Positions 1 through 9,652 of a stretch of 38,934 nt of DNA are shown here, in pieces (position 1 is the first letter of the stretch; the number at the start of each line of letters is the position of its first letter). Under the pieces are notes generated by a model. That model saw nothing but the letters and a program-made list of their open reading frames with translations, did not search any database and was not told where the DNA came from. The DNA is taken from assembly GCA_009731375.1 (NCBI GenBank), contig BJOX01000182.1:353614-392547 (forward strand). The letters run 5' to 3'. This DNA is from Paulinella micropora. Lineage: Eukaryota; Cercozoa; Imbricatea; Euglyphida. A program made the translations under genes and the position numbers.

Positions 1-77
1 TTCTTCGTACTCCCCTCACGGGTGAGACGATGGAGGCGCATGTGCAGAAATGCATCAGCCATTGACAGAGAAGCACT

Positions 78-887
<810 letters not shown>

Positions 888-897
888 NNNNNNNNNN
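888..897. other. Assembly gap (10 N)
   Basis: Ten N inside a poly-T/CTT tract. The true array length is unknown. Confidence 0.99.
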
Positions 898-917
898 TCT
901 CCTTCTTTCTTTCTCTC

Positions 918-952
<35 letters not shown>

Positions 953-1200
953 TTCTTTCTTTCTTTCTTTCTTTCATTCTTTCTTTCTTTCTTTCTTCTT
1001 TTCTTCCTCTCTTTCTTCCTTCCTTCCTTCCTTCCTTCCTTTTCCCTCCCTTCCTTCCTTCCTTCCTTCCTTCATTCCTTCCTTCCTTCATTCCTTCCTT
1101 CCTTCCTTCCTTCTTTCCTTCCTTCCTTCCTTCCTTCTTTCCTTCTTTCCTTCCTTCTTTCCTTCCTTCCTCCTTCCTTCCTTTCCTTTCCTCCTTCTCA
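898..1200. repeat. (CTTT)n grading into (CTTC)n microsatellite
   Basis: The tetranucleotide unit changes from CTTT to CTTC around position 1015, with scattered single-base interruptions. No coding content. Confidence 0.95.
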
Positions 1201-1244
1201 CTCTCAGAATTCTTCGGAGGATGGACTGGATAGTGAGCGCTCAT

Positions 1245-1342
1245 CAGTACAGACTTCACAAGCAGAGGGGGGAACAAACAGACCAAGACAAAACAGTACA
1301 GACTTCGCAAGGAGATGGGGAAGAAACAGACCAAGACCTTTC
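1245..1342 (+). repeat. Two tandem 49-bp units
   Basis: CAGTACAGACTTC starts a unit at 1245 and again at 1294. The units share the downstream AAACAGACCAAGAC and differ by a few substitutions. The period is not a multiple of three, so this is not a simple coding repeat. Confidence 0.8.
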
Positions 1343-1370
1343 CGTTAGAACAGTGGTCGATAGGTAGTTT

Positions 1371-1760
<390 letters not shown>

Positions 1761-2759
1761 GAAGGTGCGTGGTTAAGTAGGTAGTTAGATAATACCAGAT
1801 AGACAGATATTGATACTATCAGAGAAACAGCATAGTTCATAATGTTACAGTGAATAGATATTTAATAATATAACAACTATCTAATGACATGAAGATTGTG
1901 GAATACCTAACGTAGAGTGACTCCGTAATCTCCAAGCCTAGAAAAGAGAGGAATAAGCAAAATGAGGAGGGATGTCGAGAAATGTAACACCCGGGTACCA
2001 CTGATCAATATTACTATGATAGTCGTATAAACAACGGGCTCCACTTGTTCCTTGCTGTTCACCCGTTGCTTCCGTCATGTACTGAAGGCAGCCAAGCCGG
2101 GCGGGGTGCGGTGAGTCGCCCGCGCACCAAGTCCAACACTTGAAGTCCCAGCCAAGAAATAGAGTCTGCGAAGCTACTGAGATAACTTACATTTCTTGCA
2201 TCTACATCTATCGCTGCTTGTTTTTGCCGATATTCGGAAAAAACTGAAATAGATATGATGTGCGTGCATATCCTTGAAGCTTAGCGCGCGGCCCGGGTCT
2301 GGGGACTTGGGGCACGGTTCAAAGTTCCAGCGACTCCCGAGTGAAGATTACCCGGACCCGGCTCTAAGTCCCAACGACCCGTAACCGCCGAGGCTCATCC
2401 TGGGCCCGAGTTCAATTATTAATCTAAAACCTTGCTTTCTACGTGACAGAAGGCATGATTCAAATTCAGTACTACAGGGCCTGCTAAAGCTTTTCCTAGC
2501 TTTTTTTCAATTATTTCCGATATGTATCCGGCCGGGGAGCCGGACTGAGGTACGAATTAATTCGGTTGCGAACTTTCACTTTCATTATGACGGCTTAAAG
2601 TCCCAGCACCGTAGGCTGATCTTGCCACAACTAAAATCAACCAAATGGAACAAAACCTTTGAAGTCCTAGTTCTTTGTGAGTTACTTAAGACTCATGATA
2701 ATGGCCGCGGCCGGGGCAATTCATTGATATTAATATTAATAGTAAGTAGTGACTCATGA
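1761..2759. other. Unique intergenic sequence, no gene recognised
   Basis: About 1 kb of ordinary-complexity sequence with no convincing ORF. A motif close to AAGTCCCAGC recurs five times (near 2144, 2321, 2366, 2597 and 2661) with no fixed spacing. A small hairpin with CCGA/TCGG and flanking T5/A5 lies near 2220-2246. I see no tRNA or promoter I can defend. Confidence 0.6.
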
Positions 2760-2763
2760 TTGC

Positions 2764-3006
2764 TGTAATGCCCCCAACGATAGCTCGAAAAAAAATCTGT
2801 AATACAACCAAACACAGTCCTCAAAAGATGAGAATGATGTCTCGTTATATTAGCTCAGTGCCAGAAGCCAAAAAGGAAAACGGCAACAGACCAGGAATAA
2901 AATTGCATTAGGTCCAATCCGGACAAATAATACTGAAAAACAAGCTGGTGCACCTGTCACCAGGAAAAGGTACTTTTTACTAGCTATTCGGGGGGTGATG
3001 CCTATA
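2764..3006 (-). repeat. 3' LTR of Gypsy copy 1
   Basis: 243 bp matching 13123-13360 and, inverted, 38522-38764. The element-internal edge reads TATAGG instead of TGTAGG in the other copies. A TATA-like AATATAA lies on the minus strand at about 2845-2852. By eye it differs from the 5' LTR by about a dozen substitutions plus one 5-bp indel. Confidence 0.92.
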
Positions 3007-3009
3007 GTA

Positions 3010-3018
3010 CCCCCTCCC
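3010..3018 (-). promoter_or_regulatory. Polypurine tract of Gypsy copy 1
   Basis: The minus strand reads GGGAGGGGG three bases before the 3' LTR. This is the expected position of the plus-strand DNA primer in LTR elements. The call rests on position and composition. Confidence 0.75.
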
Positions 3019-3835
3019 GATTTTATGACGGAAATAGCATTTTCGTCATACACCTTCTGATTTCTTTCTGCAAATAGTATGCGCTATGGAGTCATGCCAC
3101 ACAGCGCATCGACCCACGGATAGTCGCTAAAGACGATAAATATATCCTCATACGGCACGTCAAAGCGGATTCTCTAGCCTTTCTTGTAAATTTTGAACTC
3201 CTTCCCCTCAATTTCTTTTTTTTTCGGCAGTATGTCAAGAACAAACGTACTATTAATAAAAAATACAAGCAACGTGGTGCTGTAGTACGATTCCCCCTTT
3301 GATCTCCTTCTTCTTCTTATCATTATCATTATTATTACTATTATTCACAGGGAGATCGTAGGTACATTGTCTTTTTGAATGACATACCCTTGTATAAGGC
3401 GGATATCCTATGATATAGTATTAGGGGGCCAGTCCTAATAGCTATATCCGAAGTCGAGGTGTATGTACCCGACCCTGCGATATACCGACACAAGTAGAGA
3501 TTGACCGTGCTCAGGTACGACAGTATATAATCTATCGTAAAAAATAATTTAATGAAAGTTTCAGAGAACATTTCATTTTCGAGAACATCATCCCAGGACT
3601 TGGAAAGGGTCATACCCGGGAACACCATCGCTCAATACACTAGCGATCCCCGTATACGGTGTAGTATCATCGTCGATCGACCTTTCGCACTCGTATGTTG
3701 CGATCGAATGCCAAGTTATATCACTGAGTCTTTTTAATATTCATATTGATAACTGATGATGCATGATCAAATCATGATACGCCGTGGGCAATCAATCAGT
3801 TTATTTGAGACGCATAAAGAAAAATAGTTTCTTTG
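3019..3835 (-). other. 3' non-coding region of the Gypsy element
   Basis: About 0.8 kb between the pol stop and the polypurine tract. It contains a 95-codon minus-strand ORF (3341-3628) and a 61-codon plus-strand ORF. Neither looks like an envelope or any family I know. A short ATC/ATT-rich patch lies near 3306-3345. No env gene is evident. Confidence 0.7.
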
Positions 3836-6800
3836 TCACTGCCTTCGTCGTCTGGCGCGGATTTCTTTGCCTGGTGGAGGACCACCAACAAAAGTCAGAT
3901 CGAACTTTGACTGTTCGAGAATGTCCCAGATCTTATTAGGGATTCCGCCCAACGATAATTCAAAAGGGACATCAAGCACTCCTCTTGGCAGTGTCTGAAT
4001 GGTCCACGCAGTGTAATCCTTGTCTCTGGGAGTAATTGTATCATCCCATGTCTCGAGACTTTTTGCGTCTTTATATACTGGCAGATAATGTCTTGCCTTT
4101 GGATCCTCAACCGGGTCCATACTTCTCCAGAACTGGAGTATCGGTTGTACTATCTTTGCGGCTGATGATATTTTGAGTGTCCGTGTGACACGCATCTGTC
4201 GTGGGACCGCCACGACCCGCATCAAGTATAAGTCTGAGAGAGTGTCATCAGCGACATGTTGTTCCGCTGGTCTCATCAGATAGAAAACATTTTTCACCCA
4301 TGCGATGGTTGCTATCGCATCGCCTTCCTTCCATCGCTCATGGACAATCTCAACGTTGCCCGCGTTTGGGTCAGTGTCCGTCCCCTCCTCCTCCTGGTGG
4401 ACGTCCTTTGATCTCATCGACCTCATCGCCTTCCTCGGTTGGTCGTTGATAAGATCATTCCGCGCTCTCCTTAGCTGCGCCTCTGTGATCTTCTCCTTCT
4501 TTCCGCTATGCTCTCGCGGAGACTTGGACTGAGTCCCCACCGCGCTTATGCGGTCAGTCTTCTCCTTGCTGTCCACCTCACTCTCCTCCTTCTCAGCTAT
4601 CGGTGCCCGATAAGCATCGTCTTGGTCTATGCCAGCCTCCTTGTGGATGGGCGGCACCTCTTTGAAATCATCCTTCATCCGTTTTAACGCCTCCTCAACG
4701 GATTCATCTTCCAGTAAGAAGGGATCATACTTAATCAGCCTTCTTACATTCACAATTTGCACCTTCCCTCTACCCCTGATCTTGTAATTCAGAGGTCCCG
4801 TCTGTTCCATAATCTGATAAGGTCCTTTCCAGTGAGTGAACAGCTTAGAGCTGACTCCCTTCGGGACTTGAGGATGGTACAATAGTACAATATCCCCGAC
4901 CTGGAACTTGATCTGATCCAAGTGCGCTTGTCGCACCCCTTCAGCATCAGTCTTTCGGCGCTCCGCCTCTCTATGCGCCCTGACTATTTGTTCCGCCTCC
5001 ATCTTCACTCTAAGTCTCATCCCAAACAACTCATCCGCATCCGCCCAAGTGTCTTTTGGGTGAAGGAGCGAAGTCGGGATATCAGGCTCACGCCCATATA
5101 CTAACTGATATGGCGAGATTGAGCTCTTCGAGCCTCCTAACGCCGTAGAGGGTAGACAGTTCATTGCAAACGCAAATGATGGTGCTGCCTCGACCCATGC
5201 TCTTTGATTCTCCTTCTTCGTGCAATACATCTTTAGCGAGGCTTTGAGGGGTCTGTGTACCCGCTCGATTTTCCCATTTGCTCGCGGGTTATAGGCAGTA
5301 ACATATTGCCATTTCATCCCGTAATACTTAGATAGTTTGTCGATGACCTCGTTATTAAAGTCCGAGCCTCGATCAGAACATATCTTTCTTGGTACTCCGA
5401 TCTGTGAGATGATCCTATCGATCAGCGCCTCGGCCGTCGTCTTGCCGGTAACGTCTTTGACAGGGATGATCCACACATAGTTGGTGGCTCTGTCAATAGC
5501 CGTAAGGAGGTATTTGTAACCATCCTTCGATTCTGGGAAAGGTCCCACATGATCAATGTGTATAAACTCAAACATCCCCGCATGAAGAGGAAATTCGCCA
5601 ATCAGGCCGAAATTTGCCTTCAGTGGTGTTTTGTTTATCTTGCACGGGATGCATGCATCCACCGCCTGATCTATCTCCTCCTTCATCTTCTTCCACCAGA
5701 ATCGCCTCGCTACGAACATATGAGTTCGTTGTCGACCCGGATGCGCCAAAAGTGGGCAATTGTGGGCTGCGACAAATATAAATCGTCTCAGACTCTCCGG
5801 TACCCAAAGGGTCCATTTGTCCGGCTGTGACGCATAGCGACCGTGAAGGCCCTTGTACCACAGTAGACCATCTCTCCATCCCATCTCCTTCATCTGATCT
5901 TTGATCGCTTTCGTCATCCGTAGCTCATCCGGGTTCTGATATAACTGTATCAGTTCTTTAAACTCCGGATCTTGAGCCTGTTGTTGCCTCCATGCGGTAG
6001 GCGAGGCTATATGGATAGTACCATCTTCTAGCCGTACCCCGATTCTTTCCGGGTCATCGTCTAGGTCACTTCTCCGCTCTTGAGGAGGCTCCGCATAAAC
6101 TTCCTGCGTCTCCTCTTCCTCTCTTATGTTCGCCTTCGCATTCTCATATACCTCATAGGACCACTCAGCGTCCTCCTGGGTATGTAGCTCACAACATATC
6201 CCGTGATCCGGGCCTTGTGGACTGTACCGTAGACCTGTGCGGTCATATCGGACTCCACTCGCCATCTCCATCGCCTCAATGTGGCTGACCTCATACACCT
6301 TGTCAGTGGACAAGTCTTCCATCTCCACCGTGGACACCAACGCCGATACTTCTGAGTTAAACTCTAGCCTAGAGAGGCTATCAGCGACCACATTTCGCTT
6401 TCCCGGTAGATGGACCATTGTAAAATCGAAACAAGACAAGAACGCTTGCCACCGCGCCAGCCGTCCCGTCTGTTCATGATTCATCAACCATAACAGGTTA
6501 TGATGATCAGTTCTGACAGTAAATTGAGGTCCTCCCCACAAATACTCTCTGAGCCTCTTGAGGGCCCATACTACCGCCAACGCCTCTCTTTGCCTTGTGC
6601 AATAGTTTCTCTCCGCCGCACACAACTTCCTACTAATAAACATGATTGGGCGTAATTTCTTCTCCTCATCCTCTTGTTGTAATACAGCCCCAATCGCAAA
6701 CTTAGATGCGTCTGTATCGACTACGAATTGTTTCGTAAAGTCGGGCATCGTTAACACCAGTCCTCCGTCTTTCGGGTCTTTGTAAATGAGATCTTTGAGC

Positions 6801-9649
6801 GCATGAAACGCTTGCAAAGCCTCTTCGTCCCACTTCTCAAAGTCTCCAAAATCTATCATTTTCTCCACTTTAGCCCGTGTTGCACCCCAATCGGGTATAA
6901 ACTGGCTATAGTATTGCGCCATCGCAAGGAATGAGTGCAATTCAGTGCGGTTCTTCGGTATCGGTCGATTCATAATCTCCTCCCTCTTCTCTTTGGATAT
7001 CGAGACTCGATTATGGGAGATCTCGTACCCTAAGTATGTCACACTCGTCTTGGCAAGTTGACACTTCTTTAGATTGCACTTCAGGCCAAAAGCTCCGATG
7101 CGCCTGAATATATCGGACAAATGATCGATATGCTCCTCCATTGTGTTAGAGTATACGATAATGTCATCGATATAGCAAAATGCATATTCTCCCGCCTTCT
7201 GTCCCCGCCTTCTCATAAAGCCACCGTCAGACAAATCATCGTACTGACTGCTCAACATCTTCTGCATCGCCTTCTGGAAAAGTCCTGGGGCTTGCTTGAG
7301 GCCCATCGGAAGCACTTTCCATTGGTATATTTCCATACCCACCACAAACGCCGTCAGCCATCTGGACTTTTCCTCCAGTGGTATCTGCCAGAAGCCATTC
7401 TTAAGGTCAATGACCGAATAGAATTTTGCATTCCGCAGTACTCTCCTTCCTTCTTCTAATGTCGGGAGAGGATTTCTCTCTTCCTCCAGCACCTTGTTAA
7501 CACGAGCATAGTTAACTGTCAGGCGCCATTCTCCTCCTGGCTTCGGCACTATTCTCGGTTGTGAGACTATTGAGGATGTTGATCTCTCAATAAAGTCCTC
7601 ATTGAGCAGCTGTCTTGCTAGCTCCTCCGCTATCTTCGCCTCATGTATACTCAAATTCGCCCTTCGTGGTGCCGGTGACGGCTCCGCACCCGGTATTTTG
7701 TAAATAACCGCAGTGAAATCTTCAGGCTTGACACCACCTGCATGTGGAGGGTCAAAAATTTCCTTGTTCGCCTCTAATTTGGCTTTTAAAAGCTCCTTCT
7801 CCTTCTCCGTGCCTACTCCTTCTTCCAATATTTTCCGCGCCGCCTCTTGAAAATCTTCATCAGACATCTGCTTATGCTGCTTGAGGGGTTCTCTGTCCTC
7901 CTCCAAGCCTAAGTCCTCTTCCGAGACATCATCTAGGCCCGTCTTTTCATACGTGACCGTGTCCGGCTCATCATCTTTACCGAGCTCCACCAGCATGTCA
8001 ATGAGTCTCGCGTATTGCAAAGGAGCTTTACGGGTGTAAAAACCATCAAAGCATGTGAATGCTTGCGGTATCAATTTCAACTTGTCGAGGTCTCTGAGCT
8101 TCCGCTTGTATGCACTGCTCTGCTCACGAGTTCCCATACGACAAGCCACCACTAGCTGTTGCTTGCGAGAGGGTACCGGTATAGGATGATCAATAAGCCG
8201 GTCCCTTATTTCCTGCGCCCATATCGCCTTCTCATTATATGGCAGGATAATAGTATACGGCTTATTATTTTCGAATAAAGTCCGTAAGCATTTCTTCACT
8301 TCAGACAGTGAACGCGGCCACGTGGGCTCGTCACCCCAGAAATCAGTAATAAAACTTTTAATAGTTTCTGGTGGAGTATCCGGGATTCGCCCCGTTCTCC
8401 TTGGTACAAACGCCTCCCTTTTTTCTTCTCCTACTTTCGCATGGAAACAGTATCCGTTAGTAATATGGACATCTGTTCCTACTCCTTCCGCGAATCTCGC
8501 CAACGACGGGCTTCTTTGTGCGACACATATAATCTCCTCCTTTCGCTTCTCGATTAAGTCATCAATAGACTTTTTGTCCCAATGGCATGTCGGAACTGTG
8601 ACAGTGCACACTTGGGATTCCCAATTGTCGGTCCAGGACAGTTCATCCGGTCTTACGACATGGGGGTGAACGTACACCTCAAGTGCCTCATGTGCGATGG
8701 CCATCTTTTTGTGATCCGTCGCTAGACTCAGCTCATAAGCCTCATAAGAGTCAGTAGCGTTGAAGGGATCAATATCGTTCTCTTCTCCTCTTTTTACTCC
8801 ATATATCACTCGCCGTGCGGCGCAATCAATCACAGCCCCCATCGTAGCCAATTGGTCATACGATAGTAATATTGACCCGTGGTAACCGGGGACGACATAG
8901 AGGTCCATACGGTATACTCGTGCGGATTTCAATTTAAAGGTCAGTGTGATGATTCCCGTGATATCCGTCCGGCTGCTCACTCCTTTGAGAGTGCCCGTTG
9001 ACTTTTTCATATTTCCGTCCACCCAGTCCCGGTATCGATTAAAAAACTTCCGGCCGACAATATTAATATTCGCCATCGTATCATTACCAACTTTTAATAT
9101 TGTCTTCAATGTTTCACAATAAAGTTCCGTATAACACAGAGCATCGGGCCTGTGTATATTGGCTGCGAGAACAAGAACTTTACGTTCCAAATTTTGGAGT
9201 CTTGTCTCTAAGTTTTTCAACTCCTCCTTCTTCTCCTCCTGCTTCACCTCATTAACATTTTTATTATTCTGCGGTACTGGTGCGTTTACTAATTGAGCGA
9301 CATTGTCTTGTGGCACTTGAGTACACACATTGTCTTTTTGCTCGCCACCCGCCGCGACCGTAGACATTGAGTCTGTTCGTGGTTGTTTGCTTGGCCGAGG
9401 TGATACATCTGCCATTGGCCTCCTCGCCTCCATCGCAAGTCTCGCCTTCCTATTTGCATCAGTTATCATTGGTAACCGTGCTGTATGAACGGGTATGAGA
9501 CTACCTTGGGGCTGCAGTCTCTGTGTACCCACATCTTTGTTTTCACATAGAGGAAGCGTTGGCCCAGTCTGCACAACAGCATTAGATAGCACTGTGACTT
9601 TAGGGTTAAACTTCACAGTCTTCTCCTTCCTCTCTTCTTCCCCCTCCAG
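3836..9649 (-). CDS. pol: Gypsy Pol: protease, reverse transcriptase, RNase H, integrase
   Basis: The open frame runs from the codon after the gag UGA to a UGA at 3836-3838. Residues below are counted from the GTG codon at 9616. There is no ATG near the frame start, so expression by readthrough is likely. Domains: coiled-coil-like segment (about 123-150); retropepsin with D179 in NDTMA, where most relatives have D-T/S-G-A, and the typical end pattern AVIDC near 261-265; RT (about 670-880) with D737 in SVIDLKNGFW and YIDD at 815-818; RNase H with D969, E1011, D1037 and D1079; integrase with H1285, H1292, C1322, C1325 and catalytic D1355, D1415, E1451; GPY/F-type module around 1592-1602. About 290 further residues (1633-1926) form a charged, then mixed extension I cannot assign; no chromodomain is obvious. 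All core catalytic residues are present. Confidence 0.95.
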   Translation of the reverse strand: MEGEEERKEKTVKFNPKVTVLSNAVVQTGPTLPLCENKDVGTQRLQPQGSLIPVHTARLPMITDANRKARLAMEARRPMADVSPRPSKQPRTDSMSTVAAGGEQKDNVCTQVPQDNVAQLVNAPVPQNNKNVNEVKQEEKKEELKNLETRLQNLERKVLVLAANIHRPDALCYTELYCETLKTILKVGNDTMANINIVGRKFFNRYRDWVDGNMKKSTGTLKGVSSRTDITGIITLTFKLKSARVYRMDLYVVPGYHGSILLSYDQLATMGAVIDCAARRVIYGVKRGEENDIDPFNATDSYEAYELSLATDHKKMAIAHEALEVYVHPHVVRPDELSWTDNWESQVCTVTVPTCHWDKKSIDDLIEKRKEEIICVAQRSPSLARFAEGVGTDVHITNGYCFHAKVGEEKREAFVPRRTGRIPDTPPETIKSFITDFWGDEPTWPRSLSEVKKCLRTLFENNKPYTIILPYNEKAIWAQEIRDRLIDHPIPVPSRKQQLVVACRMGTREQSSAYKRKLRDLDKLKLIPQAFTCFDGFYTRKAPLQYARLIDMLVELGKDDEPDTVTYEKTGLDDVSEEDLGLEEDREPLKQHKQMSDEDFQEAARKILEEGVGTEKEKELLKAKLEANKEIFDPPHAGGVKPEDFTAVIYKIPGAEPSPAPRRANLSIHEAKIAEELARQLLNEDFIERSTSSIVSQPRIVPKPGGEWRLTVNYARVNKVLEEERNPLPTLEEGRRVLRNAKFYSVIDLKNGFWQIPLEEKSRWLTAFVVGMEIYQWKVLPMGLKQAPGLFQKAMQKMLSSQYDDLSDGGFMRRRGQKAGEYAFCYIDDIIVYSNTMEEHIDHLSDIFRRIGAFGLKCNLKKCQLAKTSVTYLGYEISHNRVSISKEKREEIMNRPIPKNRTELHSFLAMAQYYSQFIPDWGATRAKVEKMIDFGDFEKWDEEALQAFHALKDLIYKDPKDGGLVLTMPDFTKQFVVDTDASKFAIGAVLQQEDEEKKLRPIMFISRKLCAAERNYCTRQREALAVVWALKRLREYLWGGPQFTVRTDHHNLLWLMNHEQTGRLARWQAFLSCFDFTMVHLPGKRNVVADSLSRLEFNSEVSALVSTVEMEDLSTDKVYEVSHIEAMEMASGVRYDRTGLRYSPQGPDHGICCELHTQEDAEWSYEVYENAKANIREEEETQEVYAEPPQERRSDLDDDPERIGVRLEDGTIHIASPTAWRQQQAQDPEFKELIQLYQNPDELRMTKAIKDQMKEMGWRDGLLWYKGLHGRYASQPDKWTLWVPESLRRFIFVAAHNCPLLAHPGRQRTHMFVARRFWWKKMKEEIDQAVDACIPCKINKTPLKANFGLIGEFPLHAGMFEFIHIDHVGPFPESKDGYKYLLTAIDRATNYVWIIPVKDVTGKTTAEALIDRIISQIGVPRKICSDRGSDFNNEVIDKLSKYYGMKWQYVTAYNPRANGKIERVHRPLKASLKMYCTKKENQRAWVEAAPSFAFAMNCLPSTALGGSKSSISPYQLVYGREPDIPTSLLHPKDTWADADELFGMRLRVKMEAEQIVRAHREAERRKTDAEGVRQAHLDQIKFQVGDIVLLYHPQVPKGVSSKLFTHWKGPYQIMEQTGPLNYKIRGRGKVQIVNVRRLIKYDPFLLEDESVEEALKRMKDDFKEVPPIHKEAGIDQDDAYRAPIAEKEESEVDSKEKTDRISAVGTQSKSPREHSGKKEKITEAQLRRARNDLINDQPRKAMRSMRSKDVHQEEEGTDTDPNAGNVEIVHERWKEGDAIATIAWVKNVFYLMRPAEQHVADDTLSDLYLMRVVAVPRQMRVTRTLKISSAAKIVQPILQFWRSMDPVEDPKARHYLPVYKDAKSLETWDDTITPRDKDYTAWTIQTLPRGVLDVPFELSLGGIPNKIWDILEQSKFDLTFVGGPPPGKEIRARRRRQ

Positions 9650-9652
9650 TCA
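9650..9652 (-). promoter_or_regulatory. In-frame UGA between gag and pol, candidate readthrough stop
   Basis: Gag ends in ...VVE-UGA and the same frame continues CUG GAG GGG GAA and on through the whole of pol without another stop. The distance from the gag start (12346) to codon 9616 is 2730 nt, exactly 910 codons, so no frameshift is needed. UGA followed by C is known as a leaky context in other systems. The downstream RNA is GA-rich, so an obvious stem-loop is not seen. Confidence 0.75.

Noticed and set aside
3341-3628. 95-codon ORF in the Gypsy 3' region as an envelope gene
   Set aside because: No signal peptide, no membrane segment, no glycosylation pattern or cleavage site, and far too short.
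9616-9616. Independent GTG start for pol
   Set aside because: A GTG start is not expected in a eukaryote. The frame is already open from the gag UGA, so readthrough explains it better.
9650-9652. UGA reassigned to an amino acid in this genome
   Set aside because: Gag and Pol use ordinary UGG for Trp and Pol also ends at UGA; nothing demands a changed code. It cannot be fully excluded from one window.
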